Of a stretch of DNA of 64,000 nucleotides, positions 34,899-42,974 are shown piece by piece. Each line of letters opens with the position of its first letter. Position 1 is the first letter of the stretch. The notes beneath the pieces are model-generated. The model was not told the origin of the DNA. It saw only the letters and a list, made by a program, of their open reading frames with translations, and ran no database searches. The DNA comes from Glutamicibacter sp. B1. Its GTDB lineage: Bacteria; Actinomycetota; Actinomycetes; Actinomycetales; Micrococcaceae. The position numbers and the translations under genes were made by a program. The stretch is taken from the NCBI RefSeq assembly GCF_039602135.1, contig NZ_CP125942.1, forward strand, positions 806,001 to 870,000, given 5' to 3'.

Positions 34899-35351
34899 AT
34901 GAACGAATTAGATCAGCTGTATCAGCAAGTTATCTTGGATCATTCCAAGCGTCGTATTGGATCGCCACTCGTAGAGGTTGGCCCAGGAGTTTTGCACGGT
35001 GAATCCCACCAGCACAACCCTATTTGTGGTGACCAGATTCGCGTACGAGTCGCGTTGGATGACAATGATCATTTCGAGGCGATGAGCTGGGAAGGTGATG
35101 GCTGTTCCATCTCCATGGCTTCAGCCTCCGTGCTCAGCGAAATGCTTCCAGAGATGACCAAGAGTGAATTCTTGGACAAGTTGGAGATCTTCCGCGAGAT
35201 GATGCGTTCGAAGGGAACCTTCGAACCAGACGAAGAAGTACTAGAAGACGCTGCAGCCTTCGTGGGCGTCTCCAAGTTCCCTGCACGCGTCAAGTGCGCA
35301 ATGTTGGCTTGGGTCGCCGCTGAAGCAGCGATGCTTGGTGCGAACAAGTAA
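34899..35351 (+). CDS. sufU: Fe-S assembly protein SufU (zinc-dependent sulfurtransferase)
   Basis: A 150-residue protein of the IscU/SufU fold. Three conserved Cys sit in HNPICGDQIRV near residue 43, GDGCSISMASASVLSEM near 68 and ARVKCAMLAWVAAE near 130, with the zinc-binding Asp next to the first Cys. It also has the SufU-typical insertion between the second and third Cys. SufU accepts sulfur from SufS. Its ATG follows the sufS TAA directly, so translation is coupled. Confidence 0.94.
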   Translation: MNELDQLYQQVILDHSKRRIGSPLVEVGPGVLHGESHQHNPICGDQIRVRVALDDNDHFEAMSWEGDGCSISMASASVLSEMLPEMTKSEFLDKLEIFREMMRSKGTFEPDEEVLEDAAAFVGVSKFPARVKCAMLAWVAAEAAMLGANK

Positions 35352-35366
35352 CTGACTGACATAGAA

Positions 35367-35406
35367 CTGTGGCGCTTGCCTTCCATCTGGAAGGCAAGCG
35401 CCACAG
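35367..35406. terminator. Bidirectional intrinsic terminator between sufU and nhaA
   Basis: Perfect 18-base inverted repeat (CTGTGGCGCTTGCCTTCC and complement) around a four-base loop, between convergent genes. Confidence 0.85.
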
Positions 35407-35451
35407 CCGTTTAGGGACTCTTATTTACGGTCAGTTAGCTGTCCCTGAAAC

Positions 35452-36798
35452 CTAGCTGTTGTTGTCCTGCTGATAGACGTCAGGAATTCCGTCATGGTCC
35501 TCATCGCGAGTCTCACGCTCGTTGATCGCCTTGTAGCGGCGGTTGCGCGGTACCAGCCAGAGAGCACCGAGGATGGCAGCTATAAAGGAACCACTGAGAA
35601 TGGCCACCTTGGCATGCTCGTAGTGCGGGGATTCCAGACCGAAAGACAGCTCGGAGACCAGCAATGAAACGGTGAACCCGATGCCTGCCAGCAAAGTGAC
35701 GCCCAGAAGATCGCCCCAACGGGCATCCTTATCCAGTGAAGCCTTAGTGAACTTGGTCAACAGCCAGGTGGAGCCCATGATGCCGATGGGTTTACCGGCG
35801 ACCAATCCGATCACAATGCCCCAGAAGACCGGATCAGTTAGGACATTTCCGCTGTTGGGATCCGAAGAAACCACCGTCACCCCGGCGGCAAAGAATGCAA
35901 AGATTGGGATGCAGATCCCTGATGACAGCGGGCGGAAACGGTGTTCAAACTGTTCGGCCAGGCCGATACCTTCACGTCCATCGGTGCGCTTCACCGGAAC
36001 ACAGAAGCCCAGAACGACACCGGCGATGGTGGCGTGGATACCCGAACCGAAGACAAAGATCCATGTAATGATGCCCAGTGGCAACAGGATGATCCAAGCG
36101 GCCCAGGCGTACTTTGCGAAGAACTTTCCACAGTAACGTGCCAGAACAGTAAAGAGAATGATGGGGATTAGCGCCAGACCCAAGTAGGCAAACTTGAGTT
36201 CATCAGTGAAAACAACAGCAATGATGACGATGGCGATCAGGTCATCGACAACTGCCAACGTCAGCAGGAAGATGCGCAACGCAGTGGGAAGCGCGGAACC
36301 AATCACCGCGAGGACCGCCACCGCAAAGGCGATGTCGGTCGCTGTCGGAATGGCCCAGCCACGCAGAAGCTCGCCGCCTCCGGAGCTGGCAGCAACGCCG
36401 GTGAAAATTAGGGCCGGTACCAGCACCCCACCAAAGGCAGCCGTCACCGGTACGGCAGCAGTTTTGATGTTGTGCAGGTCGCCGATGACAAATTCTTTTT
36501 TCAGCTCGAGACCGGTGAGGAAGAAGAACACCGCCAGCAGTGCGTCTGCGGCCCAGTGACCAATGGACAGATTCAGATCAACCCCGAATAGGGTGGGGCC
36601 AAAGTGAAAATCACGCAACGCAAAATATGAATCGCGCAGGGGAGTATTGGCCCAAACAAGGGCTAACAATGCACCGGCGATAAGCACCATGCCACCGACG
36701 GTTTCTTTGCGCAGGATGTCACCGATGCGCACCGATTCTTTGTAGCTTGGGCGTGAAAACAGGTTCTTTCCAGAACCGGAAGGAGGAGTGTGGGTCAT
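35452..36798 (-). CDS. nhaA: Na+/H+ antiporter NhaA
   Basis: A 448-residue membrane protein with about eleven or twelve helices. Family landmarks include GHWAADALLAVFFFLTGLELKKEF, the transport-site region AIPTATDIAFAVAVLAVIG and LLTLAVVDDLIAIVIIAVVF with its adjacent Asp pair, and PHYEHAKVAILSGSFIAAILG near the end. It exchanges sodium for protons at the inner membrane and is typically active at alkaline pH. The C-terminal tail is acidic and short. No conserved partner gene lies next to it. Confidence 0.95.
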   Translation of the reverse strand: MTHTPPSGSGKNLFSRPSYKESVRIGDILRKETVGGMVLIAGALLALVWANTPLRDSYFALRDFHFGPTLFGVDLNLSIGHWAADALLAVFFFLTGLELKKEFVIGDLHNIKTAAVPVTAAFGGVLVPALIFTGVAASSGGGELLRGWAIPTATDIAFAVAVLAVIGSALPTALRIFLLTLAVVDDLIAIVIIAVVFTDELKFAYLGLALIPIILFTVLARYCGKFFAKYAWAAWIILLPLGIITWIFVFGSGIHATIAGVVLGFCVPVKRTDGREGIGLAEQFEHRFRPLSSGICIPIFAFFAAGVTVVSSDPNSGNVLTDPVFWGIVIGLVAGKPIGIMGSTWLLTKFTKASLDKDARWGDLLGVTLLAGIGFTVSLLVSELSFGLESPHYEHAKVAILSGSFIAAILGALWLVPRNRRYKAINERETRDEDHDGIPDVYQQDNNS

Positions 36799-36897
36799 GC
36801 GTGGAACTCGCTTACTTCGTTAAATGAACAATTCACGCCGACCAGACTTCCCGGCACACCAGTGTCCACCCTATCGCGATTCGTGCTGTGGACCACA

Positions 36898-36938
36898 AAT
36901 CCCCGGAATTATTGCGAAGAATCGCACATCCGGGGACT
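36898..36938 (-). terminator. Probable terminator after the DUF2505 gene
   Basis: Nested inverted repeats (outer ATCCCCGGA/TCCGGGGA, inner TTGCG/CGCAC) directly downstream of the stop at 36971. Confidence 0.55.
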
Positions 36939-36970
36939 TGGGGTAGCTCAAGCTTTGAAGATCAACAAGC

Positions 36971-37465
36971 TTACTTTGAAAGCCAAGCGTTGACCTGAGC
37001 TGCCTGCAGGTTCAGAGCCTTGCCAATGTATGGCTCAGCGGCGGAAGCCAACTTGCCACCGATGAAAGGAATCGACGAGGAAACCTTGGCGTCTACGGCG
37101 AATTCGGAGACGTCACCCTGAGCGGTCAACTGCTCGGTTCCGCTCACCGTCACTGGGACACCGCCAACGGTGATCTGTACGTTGGCAGTACGGCTACCGG
37201 CAGCATCCGGGGCGCTCCACTTTTCTACCTGGGTGACCTCGATGGACGACCCAACAAACTTGCGGGCAATGTCGGGGACACGATCGGTAGGCACCGAACG
37301 GACCGTGGTGAGGGTGAAGGCACCAGCGATATCGCCATCTACGGTGAATTCAGTCAAAGTGCCGTTGGCAACCTTGGTCAGGTGATCGGCGAAGCCACGA
37401 TCGCTCAAGGTAGCGATGACCTGCTGGGCAGGGTGGCCGATCTGAGTGCTTGCATTCAATGCCAT
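36971..37465 (-). CDS. DUF2505 domain-containing protein
   Basis: A 164-residue soluble protein. The sequence MALNASTQIGHPAQQVIATLSDRGFADHL opens a START/SRPBCC-like fold seen in DUF2505 proteins of Actinobacteria, ending in a C-terminal helix (LASAAEPYIGKALNLQAAQVNAWL). The function is unknown. A hydrophobic ligand is plausible from the fold, but that is inference. It is divergent from mfd. A strong imperfect hairpin at 37498-37524 lies in its upstream region. Confidence 0.85.
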   Translation of the reverse strand: MALNASTQIGHPAQQVIATLSDRGFADHLTKVANGTLTEFTVDGDIAGAFTLTTVRSVPTDRVPDIARKFVGSSIEVTQVEKWSAPDAAGSRTANVQITVGGVPVTVSGTEQLTAQGDVSEFAVDAKVSSSIPFIGGKLASAAEPYIGKALNLQAAQVNAWLSK

Positions 37466-37497
37466 GAAAGCTTATCCCAATCTGGAAATTTTGCTGG

Positions 37498-37524
37498 CCG
37501 GGCAGGCAGTAATTGCTTGCCCGG
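37498..37524. repeat. Inverted repeat between DUF2505 and mfd
   Basis: CCGGGCAGGCA and TGCTTGCCCGG around GTAAT form an 11-base stem with one G-T pair. It lies 33 bases upstream of the DUF2505 start codon, so it may be a leader hairpin, an operator or an attenuator. Confidence 0.4.
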
Positions 37525-37712
37525 AGACGGACAGTATTAACCCTATCCGGTGGGATGTATTAGGTAGGCTAGGACTGCACCCAAAAACAACATATTGGCG
37601 TTGAGCCGGCCGCGGAAAAAATTTGCGGTCGGTGTTCGTGGTGTCGTTTCGGCTCGCATTGAGCACTGAGCCTACTGCCCCAAGCGCCTGCCCGAGAGGA
37701 TACGAAATCCCC

Positions 37713-40700
37713 ATGAGCCTGAACGGACTTCATGACTTCCTGCGCGAGGAGTCATCCTTCCGCCGAATCCGTCAAAGTGCAGCCAACAGCTTCTCCACAC
37801 GAAGCGAAGAGCTGGAGATCGCGGCACCACAAGGAATGCGCGCGATCCTCTCGGCGCATATCAGCCAAGCGCTCAAGGAAAGCACCAACGATTCGGTGAC
37901 GCTCATTGTCACCGCGACCGGACGCGAAGCCGAGGAAGTCTCCAGCTCACTGGGCGCCTATCTTCCTGCAGAACAGATTGCAGAATTCCCTTCTTGGGAA
38001 ACCCTGCCACACGAGCGCCTCTCACCACGCAGTGACACCGTAGGGCGCCGCCTGGAAGTCTTGCGTAGGCTTCACAACCGCGACGAAAACCTCAACGTCA
38101 TCATTGCCCCTATTCGTGCTGTACTTCAGCCCCTCGTCGCCGGCCTGGGTGAACTCCGTCCAGTGACCTTAGAACTAGATGCAGAGCCTGGCTTCGACCA
38201 AGTCATCAAGGATCTTGCCGCGGCAGCGTACGCCCGCGTCGACATGGTGACGCACCGCGGAGAATTCGCGGTGCGTGGCGGAATTATTGACGTGTTCCCA
38301 CCAACTCTTGATCACCCGGTGCGTATCGATTTCTTTGGCGACCAGATTGATTCCATGCGGTACTTCGCCATCGCAGACCAGCGTTCCACCGATGATGCTG
38401 GGCCACAAAAGATCATCGCCACTCCTTGCCGTGAAATGCTGATCACCCCGCAGGTCATGAGCCGGGCTGCAAACCTGAAGAACCATTTCCCGGCCGCCGA
38501 AGAAATGCTCACCAAAATTGCTGGTGGTATCGCGGTAGAAGGCATGGAATCGCTGGCACCATTGCTGGTCGACAAGATGGTTCCGTTGCTCTCGCTGTTG
38601 CCAGAGTCATCCATTGCCCTGATCATGGAGCCTGAGCGGGTGCGTGCCCGGGCCCAAGACCTCAATGCAACCAACGCAGAATTCTTGGCAGCAGCCTGGG
38701 CCTCAGCCTCAGACGGAGCCAGCGCACCACTGGATTTGAACACCGCCACCTCCGAACGCAAACTCGCCACTGGCGACTTCGCCTCACTGGCCGAAACCCT
38801 AGAGCACGCTAAAGAAGCCAAGGTCTCCTGGTGGGCGCTCACCGCCATGGGCGCGGATGAAGAGCTAGATCTAGGTGCCTCAACCATCCGTATCCCGGCT
38901 AGAGAACCTCACGGATATCAAGGCGATATTGAAGCGATGATGGAATTCATCGCCGGACGAGTTAAAGATCAATGGCGATTTGTTGTGGCCACCGAGGGGC
39001 CTGGTCCGGCCCAGCGACTCTCGGAGTTGTTCGCAGAATTTAGCATCCCTGCACACCGTGTAGAGAATATTGATCATGAGCCTACTGCGGGTCTGATTGA
39101 AATCACTCAGGCCACCGCCGGACGTGGCTTCGTCTTTGAAGATCTCAAATTCGGGTTGCTCACCGAAGCTGATCTACTGGGACGCTCCAGCGCCTACCCA
39201 AACCGCAAGGGCCGCAAGCTCACGGTCAAGCGCAAGCGTAATGCCGTGGACCCCTTGAGCCTTCAAGCAGGGGACTTCATCGTTCATGAGCAGCATGGCA
39301 TCGGTAAGTTCGTGGAACTAATGGCGCGCAAGGTCAATGGGTCCGGCAAGGATGCCAAGCGCGAATACCTTGTCGTGGAGTACGCGTCCTCAAAACGCGG
39401 GGCACCGGGGGACCGGCTCTTCGTGCCCATGGATCAGCTGCACATGGTCACCCGATACGTTGGTGGCGAAGCTCCGACTCTCTCCAAGATGGGCGGCTCG
39501 GATTGGGCCAGCACCAAATCCAAGGCCCGCAAAGCGGTCAAGGAAATTGCTGGGGATTTGATCAAGCTGTACTCGGCCCGCATGGCGAGCCGAGGACATG
39601 CCTTCGGTCAGGACACCCCATGGCAGAACGAACTTGAAGAAGCATTTGCGTTCATTGAAACTCCGGATCAGCTCACCGCTATCAATGAGGTGAAGTCCGA
39701 TATGGAGAAGGAAATTCCGATGGACCGGCTGATTTCCGGTGACGTCGGCTTCGGCAAGACTGAAATCGCGGTGCGTGCCGCGTTCAAAGCCGTCCAAGAC
39801 TCCAAGCAGGTCGCCGTCCTGGTGCCCACCACGCTGCTGGCCTCCCAGCACTATCAGACCTTCACCGAACGTTATTCAGGCTTCCCGGTGCGAGTGAAGA
39901 CTCTTTCGCGTTTCCAAACTGCCAAGGAATCAAAGGAAATCCTGGCGGGGCTGAAAGACGGCAGCGTCGACATTGTCATCGGTACCCACCGACTGCTCTC
40001 AAAAAACGTTGAGTTCAAAAACTTGGGTCTAGTCATCATTGACGAGGAACAGCGCTTCGGTGTGGAGCATAAGGAAGAGCTCAAGAAGATGCGCACCAAC
40101 GTGGACGTGCTGGCCATGAGTGCTACCCCGATTCCGCGTACCTTGGAGATGTCTCTGACTGGCATCCGTGAAACCTCAACCCTGGCCACGCCACCGGAAG
40201 AGCGTCACCCGGTGCTGACCTACGTTGGCCCGCGCAGTGATAAGCAGATTTCCGCAGCGATCAAACGAGAACTAATGCGCGATGGGCAGGTGTTCTTCGT
40301 GCACAACCGCGTCAGCTCAATTGAACGTGTGGCTGCTGAATTGCGTGAACTCGTTCCGGAAGCTCGCGTGGAAGTGGCGCACGGCAAGATGAGTGAGTCA
40401 CGGCTGGAAAGAATCATCCAAGACTTCTGGGAAAAGAAGTTCGATGTTCTGGTCTCCACCACCATTATTGAAACTGGCCTGGATATCTCCAACGCCAATA
40501 CGCTGATTGTGGACCGCGCCAATAACTATGGTCTCTCCCAGCTACATCAGTTGCGCGGTCGAGTAGGGCGTGGACGTGAACGCGCCTACGCCTACTTCCT
40601 CTGGGACGTTGAAAAGCCTTTGGGCGAAGTCGCCTTGGAGCGCTTGAAAGCTGTGGCAGCGCACAATGAACTCGGATCCGGATACCAGTTGGCGATGAAG

Positions 40701-41324
40701 GACTTGGAACTGCGAGGGGCCGGTAACCTACTGGGCGGCGAACAGTCCGGTCACATCGCAGGCGTGGGTTTTGATTTGTACCTGCGACTGGTGGGTGAAG
40801 CCGTAGCCGACTACAAGGGTGAAGGCGAAGAGGAAGCCACTGAGATGAAAATTGACCTGCCGGTTAATGCTCATCTTCCGCATGACTATGTTCCCGGCGA
40901 GCGACTGCGTCTGGAGGCCTACCGTAACATTGCTTCGGCAGAAACCAATGAGGCGCTCGCCGAGGTGCGAGAAGAACTGGTGGACCGTTATGGCAAGCTG
41001 CCACAGCCAGTAGAGAACCTCTTACGGGTGGCAGCACTACGCATTCGTGCCCGCGCCGTGGGACTGCACGACATCCAGCAGATTGGTAACAACATCAAGC
41101 TCTCGCCAGCGAAGATTGAAGACCTTCCGGCATCACGTCAGGTACGTCTGGAACGTCTCTATCCGGGAGCAGCGAACAAGCCGGCGTTGAATTCGATCTT
41201 CCTGCCTAAGCCAAAGACCTCGCCAATTGGTGGACGAGACTTGGCGGATGAAGAGATTCTTGAGTGGGCCGAGAAGTTGCTCTACGCCATCTTCGAACCC
41301 ACACCTGCCCCGGCCGCGCAGTAA
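37713..41324 (+). CDS. mfd: Transcription-repair coupling factor
   Basis: About 1203 residues. The N-terminal part resembles UvrB (FPSWETLPHERLSPRSDTVGRR near residue 95). The RNA-polymerase interaction region has GDFIVHEQHGIGKFVELMAR near 520. The superfamily 2 translocase follows, with Walker A ISGDVGFGKTEIAVRAAFK near 670, the DEEQ box VIIDEEQRFGVEHKEELKK, SATPIPRTLEMSLTG and the later motif STTIIETGLDISNANTLIVDRA. The C-terminal regulatory domain ends the protein. It removes stalled RNA polymerase and recruits UvrA. The ATG at 37713 is chosen since the family start lies near this point; the open frame extends to 37623. Confidence 0.95.
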   Translation: MSLNGLHDFLREESSFRRIRQSAANSFSTRSEELEIAAPQGMRAILSAHISQALKESTNDSVTLIVTATGREAEEVSSSLGAYLPAEQIAEFPSWETLPHERLSPRSDTVGRRLEVLRRLHNRDENLNVIIAPIRAVLQPLVAGLGELRPVTLELDAEPGFDQVIKDLAAAAYARVDMVTHRGEFAVRGGIIDVFPPTLDHPVRIDFFGDQIDSMRYFAIADQRSTDDAGPQKIIATPCREMLITPQVMSRAANLKNHFPAAEEMLTKIAGGIAVEGMESLAPLLVDKMVPLLSLLPESSIALIMEPERVRARAQDLNATNAEFLAAAWASASDGASAPLDLNTATSERKLATGDFASLAETLEHAKEAKVSWWALTAMGADEELDLGASTIRIPAREPHGYQGDIEAMMEFIAGRVKDQWRFVVATEGPGPAQRLSELFAEFSIPAHRVENIDHEPTAGLIEITQATAGRGFVFEDLKFGLLTEADLLGRSSAYPNRKGRKLTVKRKRNAVDPLSLQAGDFIVHEQHGIGKFVELMARKVNGSGKDAKREYLVVEYASSKRGAPGDRLFVPMDQLHMVTRYVGGEAPTLSKMGGSDWASTKSKARKAVKEIAGDLIKLYSARMASRGHAFGQDTPWQNELEEAFAFIETPDQLTAINEVKSDMEKEIPMDRLISGDVGFGKTEIAVRAAFKAVQDSKQVAVLVPTTLLASQHYQTFTERYSGFPVRVKTLSRFQTAKESKEILAGLKDGSVDIVIGTHRLLSKNVEFKNLGLVIIDEEQRFGVEHKEELKKMRTNVDVLAMSATPIPRTLEMSLTGIRETSTLATPPEERHPVLTYVGPRSDKQISAAIKRELMRDGQVFFVHNRVSSIERVAAELRELVPEARVEVAHGKMSESRLERIIQDFWEKKFDVLVSTTIIETGLDISNANTLIVDRANNYGLSQLHQLRGRVGRGRERAYAYFLWDVEKPLGEVALERLKAVAAHNELGSGYQLAMKDLELRGAGNLLGGEQSGHIAGVGFDLYLRLVGEAVADYKGEGEEEATEMKIDLPVNAHLPHDYVPGERLRLEAYRNIASAETNEALAEVREELVDRYGKLPQPVENLLRVAALRIRARAVGLHDIQQIGNNIKLSPAKIEDLPASRQVRLERLYPGAANKPALNSIFLPKPKTSPIGGRDLADEEILEWAEKLLYAIFEPTPAPAAQ

Positions 41325-41340
41325 CTGTGCTGGTGTTGTA

Positions 41341-41835
41341 TTAGGCCTGCGCTACGCCCGGGACGGACAAGTCCTGGGCGTAGGCAGTCAATGCTCGTGC
41401 GTAGAGCCGGGTATGCGGTGCCAAAGCGGTGACGGCCGTGCGTACGGCTTCGGTGCTGTGACCGGCGTCCAGCAATGCCAACGCGAGAAATCCTTGGGCA
41501 TCGGCATGAAGTTCAGAAGTTGAGGGGATTTGCTGCAACAGGCCAATGGCTTGATGGAACTGTCCTAGATTGCGTTGGGTGCTGGCCAGCTGGATGAGCG
41601 CTTCTTCTCGTTTTTGCCCGGACAATCCTGAATCCAAGGCTTGTTGGTAGGGCACAACTGCCTGCTCTTCCTCACCCAAAAAATCGTGAAGAGAAGCGAT
41701 TTCAAAGAGCACCCTAGGATCTTTGGGATCCATGCCAGCTAGTAGTTGCTCAAGTTCTTTACGAAGCTGCTCGGCATCTTTGCCTTCGCCGTTTTTCCAG
41801 AAGGCCTCGACCTGCGATTCCCAGAATTCGTCCAT
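41341..41835 (-). CDS. Tetratricopeptide-repeat protein
   Basis: A 164-residue soluble protein of helical repeats. The pattern DPRVLFEIASLHDFLGEEEQAVVPYQQAL, then REEALIQLASTQRNLGQFHQAIGLLQQIP and ADAQGFLALALLDAGHSTEAVRTAVTAL corresponds to about three TPR units. It resembles TPR proteins found across Bacillota and Actinobacteria without assigned function. A -10 hexamer TAAACT (minus strand, 41842-41847) lies six bases before the ATG, so the transcript is probably leaderless. It is convergent with mfd, 16 bases apart. Confidence 0.85.
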   Translation of the reverse strand: MDEFWESQVEAFWKNGEGKDAEQLRKELEQLLAGMDPKDPRVLFEIASLHDFLGEEEQAVVPYQQALDSGLSGQKREEALIQLASTQRNLGQFHQAIGLLQQIPSTSELHADAQGFLALALLDAGHSTEAVRTAVTALAPHTRLYARALTAYAQDLSVPGVAQA

Positions 41836-41841
41836 GAGCTC

Positions 41842-41847
41842 AGTTTA
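41842..41847 (-). promoter_or_regulatory. -10 element of the TPR gene, leaderless start
   Basis: TAAACT on the minus strand, six bases before the ATG at 41835. TTGCCA lies 20 bases further upstream, a longer spacing than usual. Confidence 0.45.
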
Positions 41848-41887
41848 TGTGTACTCAGCAGTCGGGGTGGCAATCATGGTTAAACAC

Positions 41888-41923
41888 AGAGTTGGGGAGG
41901 CCCCAACGGGCCTCCCCAACTCT
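41888..41923 (-). terminator. Intrinsic terminator ending the nucleoside-salvage operon
   Basis: Perfect 16-base inverted repeat (AGAGTTGGGGAGGCCC and complement) around CAAC, 12 bases after the stop of the small membrane protein. Confidence 0.85.
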
Positions 41924-41935
41924 AAGAAGTTCTAG

Positions 41936-42193
41936 TTACTTCTGTTCTGCAGCGCTGGCTGCAATCAAGTCTTCAGCTTTATCTGCGCGACCCATCAGGT
42001 GCATCGGAATAGCGAAGGCTAGGAACATCAGTGCGAAAGCGACCAGAGTTGGTACCCACGCGTTGTGCAATTCCCAGTAGCCCAGGGTGTAGACACCGGC
42101 TGCGAACATCACGAAGAAGATTACAAAATTGATGATGTTGCCGACAAGGCGGCCTTCACCGGAATGGGCAGTGTTCTTGCCGTTCGAGTACAC
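41936..42193 (-). CDS. Small two-helix membrane protein
   Basis: An 85-residue protein with two hydrophobic helices (NIINFVIFFVMFAAGVYTLGYW and VPTLVAFALMFLAFAIPMHLM) and a charged C-terminal tail. No named family is recognised. The gene is preceded by AAGGAG and starts 35 bases downstream of deoC on the same strand. It is the last gene before a strong terminator, so it is very likely part of the nucleoside-salvage transcript. Membrane proteins of this size are often auxiliary, but no function can be assigned. Confidence 0.75.
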   Translation of the reverse strand: MYSNGKNTAHSGEGRLVGNIINFVIFFVMFAAGVYTLGYWELHNAWVPTLVAFALMFLAFAIPMHLMGRADKAEDLIAASAAEQK

Positions 42194-42228
42194 TTTTTCT
42201 CCTTGAGGAAACAGATAGATGCGATGTC

Positions 42229-42915
42229 CTAGTAACCGGAACCGCTTTGCTCTCCTTCTAGGATAGCAACTCCTGAGCTAGAACCTAGTCGGGTAGCGCC
42301 AGCAGCGATCATGGCACGCGCAGTTTCTACGCTACGCACCCCGCCGGACGCCTTAACGCCCATGTCAGCGCCCACGGTTTGACGCATCAAAGCCACATCT
42401 TCAACGGTGGCGCCGCCGGTGGAGAACCCGGTGGACGTCTTCACAAAGTCCGCACCAGCAGCCTTGGCAGCCTCGCAGGCCAGAACCTTAGCTTCCTCGG
42501 TGAGCAGGCAGGTTTCGATAATCACCTTCAGGATCGCGCCACCTTCATGAGCAGCCTGAGCAATCGCGAAGATCTCGTTGACCAACGCGTCACGGTCCCC
42601 ACGCAACGCTGCGGCGATGTCAATGACCATGTCGATTTCGTTGGCACCATCGGCCACCGCATGCTTGGTCTCAAAAACCTTGGTGTCAGTCGCCGAGGCT
42701 CCCAGAGGGAAACCAATCACCGAGCAGGTCAAAACGTCTGAGCCTTCCAGCTCCCGAGCCACCGTGGAGACCCACAATGGGTTCACACACACCGACTTGA
42801 ATTCGTACTTCTTGGCTTCATCGCAGATCTGGACAATCTGTTCCCGGGAGGCATTCGGTGCCAGCAGGGTGTGGTCAATGTATCCAGCGATCTCGCGGGC
42901 GCTAAGTTCAGTCAT
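42229..42915 (-). CDS. deoC: Deoxyribose-phosphate aldolase
   Basis: About 228 residues of the DeoC TIM barrel. Landmarks are [16 protein letters not shown] at the N-terminus, [29 protein letters not shown], the Schiff-base Lys in [22 protein letters not shown] near residue 160, and the second Lys in [10 protein letters not shown] near 190. It cleaves deoxyribose 5-phosphate to acetaldehyde and glyceraldehyde 3-phosphate. ATG 42915 is chosen because AGAGGAAAAG lies immediately upstream. It is third in the operon after the phosphorylase and mutase genes. Confidence 0.95.
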   Translation of the reverse strand: MTELSAREIAGYIDHTLLAPNASREQIVQICDEAKKYEFKSVCVNPLWVSTVARELEGSDVLTCSVIGFPLGASATDTKVFETKHAVADGANEIDMVIDIAAALRGDRDALVNEIFAIAQAAHEGGAILKVIIETCLLTEEAKVLACEAAKAAGADFVKTSTGFSTGGATVEDVALMRQTVGADMGVKASGGVRSVETARAMIAAGATRLGSSSGVAILEGEQSGSGY

Positions 42916-42974
42916 CTTTTCCTCTAACAATTAAGATCTCAAGTGATTCAAATGAAAGTCTCGAAAGGGCAAGC

